Source: Dipteris shenzhenensis (lineage: Eukaryota > Polypodiophyta > Polypodiopsida > Gleicheniales). From it: a stretch of 64,000 nucleotides of DNA. The DNA lies in the NCBI GenBank assembly GCA_047967505.1, contig CM106539.1, one strand, 5' to 3'. Position 1 is the stretch's first letter. The number at the start of each line of letters is the position of its first letter. Below, piece after piece: positions 48,207-60,867 of the stretch. The notes beneath the pieces are model-generated. The model was given only the letters and a program-made list of their open reading frames with translations. It did not search any database and was not told where the DNA came from. The position numbers and the translations under genes were made by a program.

Positions 48207-51200
48207 CTATCCAATGCCCATCAATACATGACAATACTCAAACTGCTGACTAGGTAGACTCTTCATCAACATATCTATAGGGTTATCATCTGTATGAACC
48301 TTGACAAGCTCTATGCACTTGTCCTCAAGTACCTCCCTGATGAAATGGTACCTGACCTCAATGTGTTTGGTCTTTGATGAAAGACCGGATTCCGTGCTAG
48401 CTGAATAGCACTCATGGAATCACTATGGAATGTCGGTACACCTGTATGAATCCCCAAATCTCCCACTAGCCGATCAAACCATATAGCCTCCTTGCAACCC
48501 TCTGTGGCTACAACATACTCAGCCTCTATGGTAGACAAAGCAACACACTTCTATGCATGAGACATCCACGACACTGCACCACCTGCAAAGGTGAACACAT
48601 AACTAGAAGTGGATCTCCTACTATCCACATGCCTTGCATAGTCTGAATTTGTGTACCCAAGTACATGCATGTCTCCTCTACCAAAGCAGATGCACATCTC
48701 CTTGGTACCCTTCATGTACCTCATGATGCACTTAACTGCCTCCCAATGCCTCTTTCCTAGATTAGCCATATACCGGCTAACAACTCCCATTGCAAATGCA
48801 ATGTCTGGTCTAGTAGTTATCATAGCATACATAAGACTCCCAACTGCTGATGCATAAGGAACCTTGGCCATCATGGCCCTTTCCTCATCTGATTTGGGAC
48901 TATCTATATGACTCAGTTTTACATATGGAGGCAATGGAGTACTCACTGCCTTCCCCCCCTCCATATTGAAACGCTGCAATACTTTTGTAACATACTCTTT
49001 TTGTGAAAGCCAAAGGAGTTTCCTACTCCGATCACTCGTGATGCGCATACCAAGAATATGACCTGCAAGTCCCAAATCCTTCATATCAAAGGCCCCATGC
49101 AACTTGGCCTTTAATGCATCTAGCTCATAAGTATTCTTGCTAGCCAATAGCATATCATCCACATATAGTGCCAAGATTATTAGGCTATTATCCTTAGCCC
49201 TTTTAGTGTAGAGGCAGTGATCAATTTCACTCCTTCTAAAACCCTGGGACTGAATGAAAGCATCAAACTTCTGATACCATTCTCTAGGCACTTGCTTAAG
49301 ACCATAGAGACTCTTCTTCAGCTTGCAAACTAAATGCTCTTTGCCCTTTTCTTCAAAGCCTTCCGGCTGCACCATGTAAATTTCCTCATGCAAATCCCCA
49401 TGCAAGAAAGCTGTCTTGACATCCATCTGCATAAGCTCCATATCCTCTGCTACCACTAGTCCAAGCATGCATCTAAGTGTGGTCATCTTCACAACCGGAG
49501 AGAATATCTCATCAAAGTCCACACCCTTCTCTTGCTTGAACCCTTTAGTGACCAAACGGTCCTTGTACCTAGGCACATCATCACCTGTGACCTTCATTTT
49601 GTAGACCCATTTACATGGCAACGCTTTCTTTCCATGTGGCAAAGAAACCAAGTCCCAAGTCTTATTATTCATAAGTGAACTCATCTCTGATTGCATAGCA
49701 TACTCCCACTTGCATTGATCCTTGCGCATCATAGCCTCTTTGTAGCAAGAAGGCTCCTCACAATCAGTAAGCATCACATAGTCTACCCCTGGAACAAACC
49801 TATCAGGCGGTCTAGACACTCTAGATGATCTTCTCAAGGGCATTTCAGCTTGCTGTCCCACCTACATATCAGCCACATTTGGCTCATCTTTTCCACCAAT
49901 AGAATGATCCATCATCTACCCTTGATTGTATACTTGTGGGAGTACTTGGTGGTACCATTTCTTGCACATTTGGTGCATGGACAGCTTGCTGTCTATCAAT
50001 ATATGCAGGTGGATTCACATCTTGGAAAATGATTCTCCTCATTTCCACATCCCTCATGGGTGCCTTATGCATCTTCTTCTCATTGAAGACTACATCATGG
50101 CTGCGTATGATCTTCTTTGCTTTTGAATCCCAGAGATGATAGCCCATCTCTCCACTTTCACCATAACCTAGAAAGATGCATTTCCTAGACTTAGGATCTA
50201 GCTTCTTTCGAAGCTCTTTTGGCACATGTGCATATGCCTCACACCCAAATATATGCAAATGAGAGTAAGAGCGCTTCTTGCCACTCCATGCCTCTTCAGG
50301 AATACCACCATCCAAACTCTTACTAGGTGATCTATTGATCACATGCACTACAGCCTTCATTGCCTCAGTCCAAAAACCACCAGAAAGACTTGCATTGGAA
50401 AGCATGCATTGCAACCTTTCTTGAATGGTACGGTTCATCTTTTTTGCAACTGGATTTTGCTCTGGAGTACGAGGGGATGTGGGCTCCCTCTTAATCCCAT
50501 GTGTATCATAGAAATGCTGAAAGTCATGAGAGAGATACTCTCCACCATTGTCAGTCCGTAGGCATTTAAGTGTTCTACCTGACTGATTCTCAACCAAGGC
50601 CAACCATTTCTGAAATACGTGGAACACCATCACTCTTTCGAGCTATAGCATAAGCCCACACTTTCCTAGTTGCATCATCAATGAATGTCACATAGTATTC
50701 AGCCCCACCTAATGACCGTGTAGGCATGGGACCACATACATCTGAATGCACCAAATCAAGCTTTTCAAACTCTTTCTTTCCCCTTCTTTTATGGGCTGAT
50801 TTAGTCTCCTTTCCATAGAGACAGTGCTCACAAAATTCAAAATTAGAGAAACCCAAATGCGGTACATAACCCAAAAGGCATAAGAGTTTCGTTCCATTCT
50901 GGCTCATGTGCCCCAACCTACAATGCCACAAAGAAGTGCTTGGCTGCTCGGTTATTGCAACAACATGATCAAATACCCTTGATACATGTAAGGGATACAA
51001 AGTCCCACACTTGGCACCCCTGGCCAAAAGCATAGAGCCCTTCTGAATTTTCCAACTCTGAAAGCCAAAAGTGGTGTGAAAACTAGCATCATCTAGCTGA
51101 CCCACTGAAATAAGACTCTTGGTCAAAGTAGGCACATGTGTCACATGCTTTAAAATAAATGCAGACCCATTTGCAAAAGAAAACTTTATGTCACCTACTC

Positions 51201-52272
51201 CCACTATGTCACATGCATAGTCATTTCCAAGATGCACACAACCTGTCTTTCCACTTTCATAAGTGGAGAACCATTCCCTATGGGGAGTAACATGGAATGA
51301 AGCACCAGAATCCAAAATCCAATCCTGGGAATATGCATCATCTAAAGTGGTAAGCAACTATGCAGATAAACTAGACATGAAGAGAACGTCATTGTCACTA
51401 TCATGTGTGACTGCATTGATCTCCCCGATCTTCACTTTTCCTTTGTCCTCCCTTGGACTCTCTTCCTTTTGATTTGCACCCCAATTTGCATTCTTTTTCT
51501 TATCCTTTTTCTCTCTTTTCAGCTTGTAGCAATCCTTTTTCATATGGCCCTTCTTGCCACAGTGGTAACATTCAATGTTTCGTGCCCTGGATTTGCTATG
51601 AGACTTCCCTCTTTCTTGGGACTTCCCCCTGAACTGTGATCTGCCCCTTTGCACATTTAAGGCTGCATCCTGCTTGTTGCTGTCCATAGACTTCCGTCTA
51701 ATCTCCTCGACCAACAAGCTACCTACAACATCATCAAATTTCAGTACTCTACCAGGTGTAGAGTTACTGACAACTGTATGGAAGGTATCCCATGAGGATG
51801 GCAATGAACATAAGAGAAATATAGCCTTAGTCTCCACATCAAAATTCATCTTCTGAGCCTAAAGCTGCCTAAAAATAATATTGAATTCATTTAAGTGAGA
51901 AGCAATGGAGACCCCTTCCTTCATCTATAGCTCAAACAACCTCTTCATGAGGTAAACTTTATTAGAGGGAGTTTCCTTTTCATAAGTGGCACACAGTTTC
52001 TTCCACAAATCTTCCATAGTCTGCTCATTTACTACTGTGAAATAAACTGACTCTGCAAGATGAAGTCTAATAGTAGATTTTGCTAATGCATCCAACTCAT
52101 TCCAATCATCCTCAGACATATTTGCAAGCTTAGCTTCAATCCCTACCAAGGGTTTAATATGCTTCTTTTGAATAAGCACATCCCTTATTTGTTCTTTCCA
52201 CAAAAAAAAGTTTGTCCCATCAAACTTTTTAATGCTAAAAAACTCCTTTTCAGACATGGAAGAGGATGCCAT
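48207..52272 (-). pseudogene. Copia Gag-Pol of element G, broken
   Basis: Starts MASSSMSEKEFFSIKKFDGT at 52272 and keeps the full domain order of A and B. Open blocks are 51925-52272 (Gag N), 51358-51849 (Gag C with CYHCGKKGHMKKDC), 50590-51357 (protease SGASFHVTPHREWF, pre-integrase, integrase N), 49884-50633 (integrase), 48551-49861 (RT with YVDDMLLAS, RNase H start) and 48311-48538 (RNase H). Stops in gag and pol (several at CAG-like codons), single-base insertions near 50629 and 49907, and a one-base loss near 48378 separate them. Confidence 0.93.
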
Positions 52273-53730
52273 GATGCAAATGAAGCAAAAATCCCAAATG
52301 CTAGTGCCTACAAGAGAGAATCATACCAAATACCAGGTGCACCCAAATGTGTATGCCACAATAGAGTGAAATATCACCAAAACTCATGTCTCAAAGCATC
52401 TGACTCATGTGCATATACTATGCATCCAGATGAGCAAATCTGGCCCAAAAGAAAATGCCAACTACAATGGCAATCCAAAATGCCAATAAGTGCCAAATGA
52501 CTCAAGCATAAACACCGTCCACTGGCATATGCATTAATAATATCTCATCCAAGAGAGCATAGCACTATCAGTGCATCACCTGCAATGTGTCAAAGCTGTC
52601 CCTCAGCTTAAAATAGCATCCATGTGCAAGGCGTCCATAAAAAATAGCATCCCACAAGGCAATTTGGGCCTATCAGCGCATCTAACAAGGACCGCAATGC
52701 ATCCAAATGGCCTATAAATCATCCACTGCAACCCAATGCATACCACGAATGAGCGCACACTTCTCAAACTGCAACCAGAGTGATCTGCATAAGGTATGCT
52801 CAAGAAATCATAGTCCCACGGTAATGAGCGCTACTGAAAATAGAACCTGAGATGCTTCAAAACATGGGCGCCATTGCATAATCGGACTCAGCAAGAAAAT
52901 CTGCAAATATCTCTCTTCTGCCAGAACTCCAAAATCCCAACCGATGAGTGAGAAATGGGAGTCAACACTTATCCACTGCCATGTGGCATAAATCTAAGGT
53001 TTCAAAACCTTAGTATGAAAAATGCATAACAGAGAGACGAAATCGAATACACAGAGATTTATAACTCTGAAAATCCTCCACCGAATCACGCAAGAACTGA
53101 TAGGTAGGGGTTTTTGGGCATCCGGAACGCAATGGGACAGACGGTTTTGGAAACCGTGGCCTCAATCACTGGGTCCAACACACGGACTGAAAAACGTTTT
53201 TGGAAACAGAGCTATCTGTAAACTCCACCGGAGTGCGAATGATGAGCAACATAGAAGTTTTAGGACCTTCTGAGTCCACCGGAACTGACAGATCTGCAAA
53301 TGGTTGCTCCAAACTTGAGTTCCAACACCCGGGCAAAAAACGCAGGAACTGACACAGTGAGTCAGAAATCCACTGAAATGATCCCAGATTCAAGAATGAA
53401 GGTGTTTCCAAGCTCCTGAAGTGAAGTGGACACCAAAAGCAAGCAATAGTTGCCTCTACAAGTTAATACGGAGTCTCTGTCATTGAACGAAATAGGGAAA
53501 AGCTCAAAAAACGACTTTTTCTTTGAAAACACTTAATAGGTTCTCAAAACCACTTCGCAAAGCCAAAGTGACTTTTCCAAAGGTTTCTCCAAGGTCTCTA
53601 CACACTCGGATGCAAGTAAAGTCACCCACAAAGCTTCCCACAGAGCTTCTCCTTCCTCCCACAAAGTTGCTGAGAGCTTCAAGCATTCACGCACGCCTAG
53701 CTAGATCATCCGGCGGGCTCTGATATCAGT
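52273..53730 (-). other. Leader and mutated primer-binding site of element G
   Basis: About 1.45 kb, very similar to the leader of B. The 66-codon ATG frame at 52603-52803 is the same as B's. The primer-binding site lies at about 53717-53728. Confidence 0.8.
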
Positions 53731-53899
53731 TGAGAGTGCTCTCAACGGAAGCAAGAACGGAAGAGGGGGAGAGAGAAACAGAGAGCCACACAAGTTTTGG
53801 TGGGTGCAGAACCACCCTAATCTTCTTTTTCATTCATTTATATGTGTTTGAGTATTGTACATAACCGGGGTAAAGGCATAGTGACCTTTAACCCCCACA
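53731..53899 (-). repeat. 5' LTR of element G
   Basis: 169 bp, TGAGAGTGCTCTCA...CCCCCACA on the plus strand, followed by TCAAA. Confidence 0.93.
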
Positions 53900-54339
53900 T
53901 CAAAGACCCTATTATTGGTGTATTAGAGCTGAAGAAGAAGAGAAACAAGCTATGAAGCTCTTTGTAATACAATTTGAAATACAAACACCTATTTCTAATA
54001 ATATTCTTCTATAAAGCTAAAATTTTTCATGTATCTATGGCCAAATGGTGAATCTTTTGTTATGTCTAATTTAATTAGCTATTGTTTTTTATATTGCATC
54101 TTTTTTTATATCAGCTTGCACACAAAAGTTATATCACATTTTGATGTAACTTACAAGTCAATAAATTGTTGTTTGCCAAGTTTGGACATTCCAATTTCAT
54201 ATGTAGAAGGGATTTGACCATGGCACCACATTGATTAGATGGAGTATTAAAAAACCAAAATTTGAGATTTCCCTACATCACATTGTAAAGGATTGACGCA
54301 TTTCATGATTTTCTATCAAGAAATATAGATTTTAAAGGG

Positions 54340-54657
54340 GTAGATGAAGAAATTTGACAACTTTGGCCATTTCAATGTCAAATTTTGCAAATGTAGGAGG
54401 AATTTGACTGCGGTGGAGAAGGCAAAGTTAGTTGGGACATCATGGGGTGTCCAAAAATGCCAAAACCCACCATGGCACAAATTTGGCCATTTGGACACCC
54501 TCCAAATGGCCAAATTCGCACTGTGGTGGGTTTTTGCATTTTTGGACATCCCATGACATCCCGACCAACTTTGTCTTCAGTACTGCGGTCAAATTCCTTC
54601 AACATTTGCCAAAAATGGACATTGGAATGGCCCAAATTGTCAAATTCCTTCATCTAC
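54340..54657. repeat. Foldback element, copy 1 (about 155-bp arms)
   Basis: An imperfect inverted repeat centred at 54499 with only a 7-base spacer (CCATTTGG-ACACCCT-CCAAATGG). The outer ends are GTAGATGAAG and its complement. There is no coding content. It is related to copy 2 at 55198-55530. This is a MITE-like or hairpin-RNA-type structure. Confidence 0.9.
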
Positions 54658-55197
54658 CTGATTGAAATCCATGTGTCTTTATAGATGCATCAACTAGATA
54701 AACATGGAGAAGAAAATATTTACAAAGTAACTTAGCAAATGACGGTTGGTCAATATGACAACTTATGTGCCTTGTAGCATAGCTTTGGTAAGACCCCTAG
54801 GCAATATATTTTCTATATAATTTCTTCTGCTTTGGAGGAACCTTGTAGGTTGGCTATGTCAATGTAATTTTTTATTTAATCCAAAAGACTTTGATCTTCC
54901 ACTACATCACCTTGTAAATTTTCATTTTCTTTGTTTATCTTGCCTTTGGAGCCACCTTTTAGGTTGGCTATGTCAATGAAATATTCACTAAATCACCTTG
55001 AAATAATTTGATGCATTACATGAGAAAATATATTTCAAAGAGGAATCTAAAAATTTCATTTTCTATGTTTTCTTGGTCATGGAGGTTGGCTATGTCCATG
55101 TATCTTTTATTTTAATTTTTAGGTTGGCTACTATATCACCTTCTAAAGGATTGATGCACTTCATGAATTTCTATGAAGAAATATAGATTTTGAAGGG
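54658..55197. repeat. Duplicated flanks between the two foldbacks
   Basis: GTTGGCTATGTC occurs three times (about 54850, 54963 and 55084). The 60 bases before copy 2 (TAAAGGATTGATGCACTTCATG...) match those before copy 1, so foldback and flank were duplicated together. Confidence 0.75.
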
Positions 55198-55530
55198 GTA
55201 GATGAAGGAGTTTGACAACTTTGGCCATTTCAATGTCCATTTTTGACAAAATGTAGGAGGAATTTGACCACTGCATAGAAGGCAAAGTTGATTAGGACAT
55301 CATGGGGTGTCCAAAAATGCCAAAACCCACCATGGCACGAATTTGGCCATTTGGACCCCATGATGTCCAAAAATGCCAAAACCATCATGGGGTCCAAATG
55401 GCCAAATTCGCGGGGTCCAAATGGCCAAATTCGTGCCATGGCGGGTTTTGGCATTTTTGGACACCCCATGATGTCCTGACCAACTTTGCCTTCTGTGCCA
55501 TGGTCATAAATTCCTCCTTTATTTGCCAAA
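55198..55530. repeat. Foldback element, copy 2
   Basis: The same family and orientation as copy 1, with a more complex centre where the GGGGTCCAAATGGCCAAATT unit is repeated. Arms of about 140-150 bp pair with few gaps. Confidence 0.88.
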
Positions 55531-56380
55531 AATGGTCATGAGTTCAAAATTGAGAGCATGAGTAGCTCTATGATATTTGATTGGAAAAATACAGAAAAAT
55601 ACGATCTACGACCCTATTTTTCCCTGAATATTCAAATTCAATGTAGAAGACCTTCAAAAATCAGTCACAAGCTGAAGGGATCATAAATTTGTAATTCCTT
55701 TGGATACAAATGAAGAAAAAGGGACAAGTTTGCATATAAAAGGTTCACCTCATTACACAACAAAATTGGAGGTGGTGTATTCAATACTCTACAATTCAAA
55801 GCGATATTACCTTATATTGAATTAACAACACATTCAAAATTTCAACCATGACTGAATCAAAATTATTGCTTAATGACGTGGTATCTTGTAAGGAAGAGAA
55901 TGTGATAAAATGTGCATTTTTGTATTATAATCTCTCCATTCGAATACAAAGACTCTTCATAGCCTGTACCTCCTCTTTGCTACCTCTAATACATAGAAAA
56001 AAGAGGGGGTGATTTTTTGGTGAGCTTTTTGTCACGAGCTTTTTTTCAATTTTCATGAATATTGCGAGCTTTTCATTCACCCATCTCCCTAGCATCTCTA
56101 TTCCATCCAGGAGCTGAGAGGGGGTGTTAGAGGCCGATATCTCCTGATGTCACCTAGAGAGAGAGGGCCTTGCTTATGGATATGAATGAACCTAACATGA
56201 CAACTTCGTAAAGTAAGGCTTATGAAGTAATGGAAGGATCCTCATGACAATAATGTGTGCATGGAATTTGGAAAAACCTTTCTTTGAAATCAAAATGAAG
56301 GTATCACGGCTTGGATTGGGAGGAGATGAGGAGAAATCGAAAACCAACATGAAGAGAAGTCCCATCCACACAGTGCACTA
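55531..56380. other. Unassigned; AGCTTTTT-rich cluster at 56010-56080
   Basis: 56010-56080 holds GAGCTTTTT and GCGAGCTTTT motifs like those at the ends of the 19984-21331 element, so a related transposon end may lie here. No gene was recognised. Confidence 0.4.
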
Positions 56381-57640
56381 TCAACAAATAAAGAGATCAA
56401 GAGACATTTTTTCACCTGCATTCCACTGAATAGTTGTTGCCTTGCCATGCCCATTCTGAGCACAACCGGCACTTATGTCACTCCAAGAGACCACATTCCA
56501 CTGTGACATCTCTGTGAACACTGCCCTTGCATCATTTAGGTTCACGCACTTGCAATACATATGGACGAGGGCATTCCCCACAATAACATCCGACTCCCAT
56601 CCATTGCTAGCAACAGTAGCATGGGTCACACGACCCTCTTCTAGGGATGTCATACAAGCACAAGCATCCACAACGCAAATGAAGGTGATCTTGTCTGGCA
56701 CGAGACCTTCAACTTGCATTTGGCCAAATTGTTGCAGAGATTCTTTGCCATGCCCTTTATGGGCACACGCAGCAATCATGGCACTCCAGGAGATCACATC
56801 TCGCTGTAGCAACTCTGCAACAAACACCACCCTCGCATCCTCTATGCGTCCTACATTTGCCAAACCTATTGATGCCAACAATAGTGTATGGATTACTCTA
56901 CCCTCCTCTAAGGCTCCCAGACTAATGCATACATCCACAACGCAGATGAAGGTGATCATGTCTAGTGCAATCTGCATTTAACCAAACAGTTGTATCTTTG
57001 CCATGCCTTTTCTGGATGCATTCAACTATCATCACACAATAGGGGATACAATTCTTCTATAGCACTTTAGCAAGAACTGACCTTGCATCATCTAAGCTCC
57101 CACAGTTCCCATACATATTGACAAGGGCTGTCCCAAGGACAAAATCCAATCATTTTTGGACAACATCCAAGGTAATTAAGGGCTTGTATTCTGGTCCCCA
57201 CACCTCTGTCAAAGCATATTCAGGGCATATCCTCCTCTTGCAAAACTTAATCAAACTGTCACACCCTGACAACGTCTCTAAACTTCATGACCCTATCTGG
57301 CCTACCCCTTGTCTTTCACAAAATTCGTGCTACAGCTCCTGTACTAGCTCCCTCAAGTCTTGAATTATCTCCACCCTCTCCTTAAGGCAGATTCTAGCCA
57401 GCCTGATGTTGCCATACATAGCATGTCCAGAGATCACTGCACCCCATGCCCTTGCATCATCAAGGCTTTCACACTTGCCATACATGTTGATGACATCATT
57501 TTTTATAACATCTGACTCCCCTCTGTTGCAGCAACAGTAGCATGGATCACTCAATCCTCTACTAGGGCAGTCATGATGGCTCACAAATCCATATGAACTG
57601 AGTGAAACTGAGAGATGAACTGTTGAGTTGTAAATTGGAA
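56381..57640 (-). pseudogene. Pentatricopeptide-repeat (PPR) pseudogene
   Basis: The minus strand contains several PPR motifs: VINMYGKCESLDDARAWGAV (about 57400-57500), LVNMYGNCGSLDDARSVLAK (about 57060-57140), and an open frame at 56381-56977 with RDVISWSAMIAACAHKGHGK, LVPDKITFICVVDACACM and NALVHMYCKC. PLS-class PPR proteins bind organellar RNA in editing and processing. Here the repeats are in different frames with stops between them, and one repeat lacks its middle part. No E or DYW domain was seen. The repeat wording resembles PPR families of ferns and mosses. Confidence 0.75.
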
Positions 57641-58676
57641 TAGAACTGATGAAATAGACTGCCAAACCTCAACCTTGCTACTATCAAACCCTGCTGAGAT
57701 GCTGCATAGAGATCAGTGACACTGTGAACCCATCCATGAGGAACCTTTGAACCCATCCATGAGGAACCTTAGACATGCCATCTTGTGATATGCCATGTAT
57801 ATGGCCGAAGTCTCAGCCTCTGGTCCAAGCCAGTGCCCTTGGCCTCTCTTTTATAGAAGAACATTCTACTATAAATAGCATCCCACTATAAATAGCATTC
57901 CCAATTAGATATAGACAGTTGGCCCTTTGGCTACTACACAAGTCTTGTAGACCCACGTTAGCTGCTAGGCTTAATCCCAAGCTCCCCTAAATCCGAGGAT
58001 TAGTATCTAGGTACATTACATTCTTCCCATGGAAGCGAAAAAGTAAGATCAAACCCTACCCCTTAGATTCAGCTATCAATTCCTTCCATGACCGATCAAT
58101 CAATGGTAAGCTCCAACTAAGCTCTCCATCTTTGACATCCTGCTCATGAAAGATAACAACAACAGAGTTCTCAATCCAAACAAGGTTAGCTTCTGGTCAT
58201 ATACTCAAAAAAATCTCGTTTCATAAATATCAACATACTCCCAGGAGTAACGCCCTATGAAATCTCCATCCTAGTTTCCAATTGCAGTCTATTCACTCCC
58301 ACTCCTTTGCATTCGACCATGCTTGTGAACCGCTACAAGATGAGAGAGGATATCAAGACTATCCATTTGGCTGGTATGGGTTGTAGTGCATCTATCATTG
58401 CCTGCAAGCTAGCAAATCTTCAAGCTAGCCAAATATTTGCTAAAGATTTGCCCAAATCAGTATGCTCTAGTGGTGAGTACTAAAAACGTCACTCTGAATT
58501 GGTACTTCGGCAATCAAAAGTCTAGGCTGGTGAGTAACTACCTCTTTTGGGTGGGTTGCAATGATATGCTGCTCACTAACAAGCAAAGCGAGCGCTCACA
58601 AAGTAAATACGAATTCCTACATTGTATTAGGACTCATACGGCAGTGGACAACAAGGCTTACGATTGCAGCCCCTCT
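57641..58676. other. Unassigned sequence
   Basis: Contains a short tandem repeat (GAACCCATCCATGAGGAACC twice near 57725-57770) and CACTATAAATAGCAT twice near 57870. No gene was recognised. Confidence 0.45.
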
Positions 58677-59740
58677 AAAAAAAGGGGGGGCTCAGTAGCC
58701 CCCCAGAGTCTGCGCTAGTGCAGACTCTATGAAACCAAAAAAAAGGGGGGGCTCAGCAACCCCCCAGAGTTTGCGTAGACTCTAGGGGGCTCTAACACAG
58801 ACTCTGGGGGGCTATTGAGCCCCCCCCTTTTTTTTCATACGAGTTGCTGAGAGAATTCAGAGAGAATTCATCTCTTGTCTGAGTGCAAGGCCCATTCTAA
58901 CATTCTTGAAGAAAACCTGTCTGAGTGCAATCAATTCCCAAATCAGCTGCCTTATCGTGTGAGCACAGCCCAGACTGAAGAAATTATGGCACAGGTATAG
59001 GATTTGCTTTCCGAAGGATTTATTAGGCCGAGTTCCTCACCCCTTTGCTCACTAGTACTCTTAGTTCGAAGGATGGATGGCTCTTATCGTATGTGTGTGG
59101 ATTATAGAGCTCTTAATAAAATGCCAATCAAGATTAGGTTTCCAGACCTTTGCATAGATATTTTGGACATACTGAAAGGGGCCACGATTTTCAGCCGTAT
59201 TGATTTAAAAAGTGGATATCATCAGATTAGGATCCACCCACAAGATGTCCATAAGGCAGCTTTCCGGACCACTTTTGGACTTTGAGTTTTTGGTGATGCC
59301 TTTTGGGCTTACCAACGCACCAACCACTTTCAATCGAATAATGGACATAATTTTCAGATCTTAAAGGCTCGTTGTAGGTACTTTCTTTGATGATATTTTG
59401 TTCTTTTCTAAGATAGAAGAAGAGCATAAAGAGCACTCGGCACAGACTCTCGGGGGCTGCTGAGCCCCCCCCTTTTTTTTGTTTCATAGATGCCAGAGAT
59501 CGCACTATCGCGTGATCTATTTGGGGATTTACTCAAAAGAAGATAAGAAAATTGATTGCACTCAGACAGGTTTGCTTCAAGAATTATAGAATGGGCCTTG
59601 CACTCATGCTAGTGTAGACTCTGGGGGGCTACTGAGCCCCCCCTTTTTTTTCATACGAGTTGCTGAGAGAATTCAAAGAGAATTCATCTCTTATCTGAGT
59701 GCAAGGCCAATTCAAAAATTCTTGAAGCAGCCCGATTGAA
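58677..59740. repeat. GC-hairpin repeat cluster around a captured RT fragment
   Basis: A motif of CAGACTCT, G5-7, CT, NN, TGAG, C7-8 and T8 occurs five times: 58677-58712 and 58737-58773 (minus), and 58798-58841, 59442-59480 and 59615-59657 (plus). Each can fold as a G:C hairpin. A longer block (CATACGAGTTGCTGAGAG...GAGTGCAAGGCC) follows the motif at 58836 and at 59652, and part of it occurs inverted at about 59548-59609. A Ty3/gypsy RT fragment lies between. It matches no element class that I know. Confidence 0.75.
58928..59440 (+). pseudogene. Ty3/gypsy reverse-transcriptase fragment
   Basis: Reads PNQLPYRVSTAQTEEIMAQV, then [45 protein letters not shown] and, after a frameshift near 59281, [18 protein letters not shown] and FFDDILFFSK, the altered catalytic-site region. 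These are RT blocks of Ty3/gypsy type. One stop interrupts at about 59009 and another near 59360. No protease, RNase H or LTR adjoins it. Confidence 0.85.
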
Positions 59741-59881
59741 AAAAATATAATTCGGCTCAGAAAAATTCGCTTGAACAAAGCTTTACCTGTTGCTTTGGCA
59801 GTCGTGTGAGTTTTTAGAAGAGCCGAGGAAGCTTTGTAAAGGCGTGGCTAAGGGAGTGAGATGAGATGAAAGGGGAGCTGT

Positions 59882-60257
59882 GTGAGTGCTAAGGAGGAGG
59901 AGGTGGAAGGAGGGAGGAGAGAGCCGAGAGAGGGGATGAAGGAGGGAGGAGAGAGGGAGGAGAGAGCCGAGAGAGGGGTTGCCGAGAGAGGAAAGGGGAG
60001 CTATGTGAGTGCTAAGGAGGAGGAAGGGAAAAGGTGGAAGGAGGGAGGAGAGAGCCGAGAGAGGTGGCGAAGGTCCTCTTGCTGGTTGTCTTGGAGACCA
60101 ACATGCTACGATGCTCGGCCAATGGAGGAACAGGGTGCTTCATCCTGCTCAACATGGGGGAGAAAATCATTACATCAAATCACAGTGTGCTAACGACGAT
60201 CTCATTCAAGCTAGAGAGGGAGGAGAGAGCCGAGAGAGGGGGCAAAGGATAAGGTGA
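59882..60257 (+). repeat. GA-rich minisatellite, split by a unique insert
   Basis: The unit GGGAGGAGAGAGCCGAGAGA recurs at least five times at 59905-60065 and once more at 60218-60240. A longer block (AGCT(G/A)TGTGAGTGCTAAGG) occurs twice. About 150 bp of non-repetitive DNA (60066-60215) interrupts the array. Confidence 0.88.
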
Positions 60258-60867
60258 CTAATAGTGTCAGATTGTGGCAGCAAGGCATATTCGGCATCAA
60301 TCTTCTCTACCCGATTAATTGTCCCTATAATAGCATGTTGCTTTTAAGGCTTAAGATTGTGTCATCCTAGCATATTCCAAGTTTCTAAAAGAATCTCGGC
60401 CGCTACCTTTCTCACCATCATTCCAGCTCAATGGGTTGTAATGACAGTCACATGGCTACTTCTCATTGTGGTGTCAGGGCATAATCGACATTGGAATTAG
60501 CTCAAACACCACTTGTTTCACAATCCTCTACCCATTCTCTACCCTGCTTCAATATTTGCACTCTACTTTCTCGTGACCACAAATCTTGATACTACTCTCT
60601 TCTCATTTTCCCCTCTTCATTCTCTCCCACCATTACTTTCCTTATAAGTCTCTTTGGTTGCCTTCTAGCTTTGCATCACATTGCATTTCTCTCTTTCATC
60701 CCTTCTTATTTTCATGATCCGTGTTGGGTTATCATCTCTCTGCTCTCAATGCCATGTTGGATTACCATCCCTCTGCTCTCAAGATTGTCTGTGTCCTCTG
60801 AGCTCCTTTAATAGCCACTTTCTCTGAGCTCCCTCTGTCTTTGGTACCTTTTGTTGTGTCATCCAAA
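60258..60867. promoter_or_regulatory. Likely 5' region of the zinc-finger gene
   Basis: No open frame of interest. The 300 bp before 60868 are CT-rich, as in many plant promoters and leaders, and hold an imperfect 45-bp tandem repeat (ATCCCTCTGCTCTCAA type, near 60725-60785). No clear TATA box was fixed. Confidence 0.35.

Larger units (their letters stand above)
47983..53899 (-). mobile_element. Ty1/copia element G, complete, same family as A and B
   Basis: 5,917 bp on the minus strand, with LTRs at 53731-53899 (5', 169 bp) and 47983-48153 (3', 171 bp) and target duplication TCAAA on both sides (47978-47982 and 53900-53904). The LTRs differ by a 2-bp indel and about half a dozen substitutions. 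The primer-binding site reads TGATATCAGAGC, one change from the usual sequence. The coding frame is broken. Confidence 0.95.

Noticed and set aside
58677-59657. GC hairpins followed by T runs as bacterial-type terminators
   Set aside because: The form is similar, but this is plant nuclear DNA and the motifs occur in both orientations without adjoining genes.
60066-60215. Open frames in the insert within the GA minisatellite
   Set aside because: All three plus frames are open by composition, and none shows a domain.
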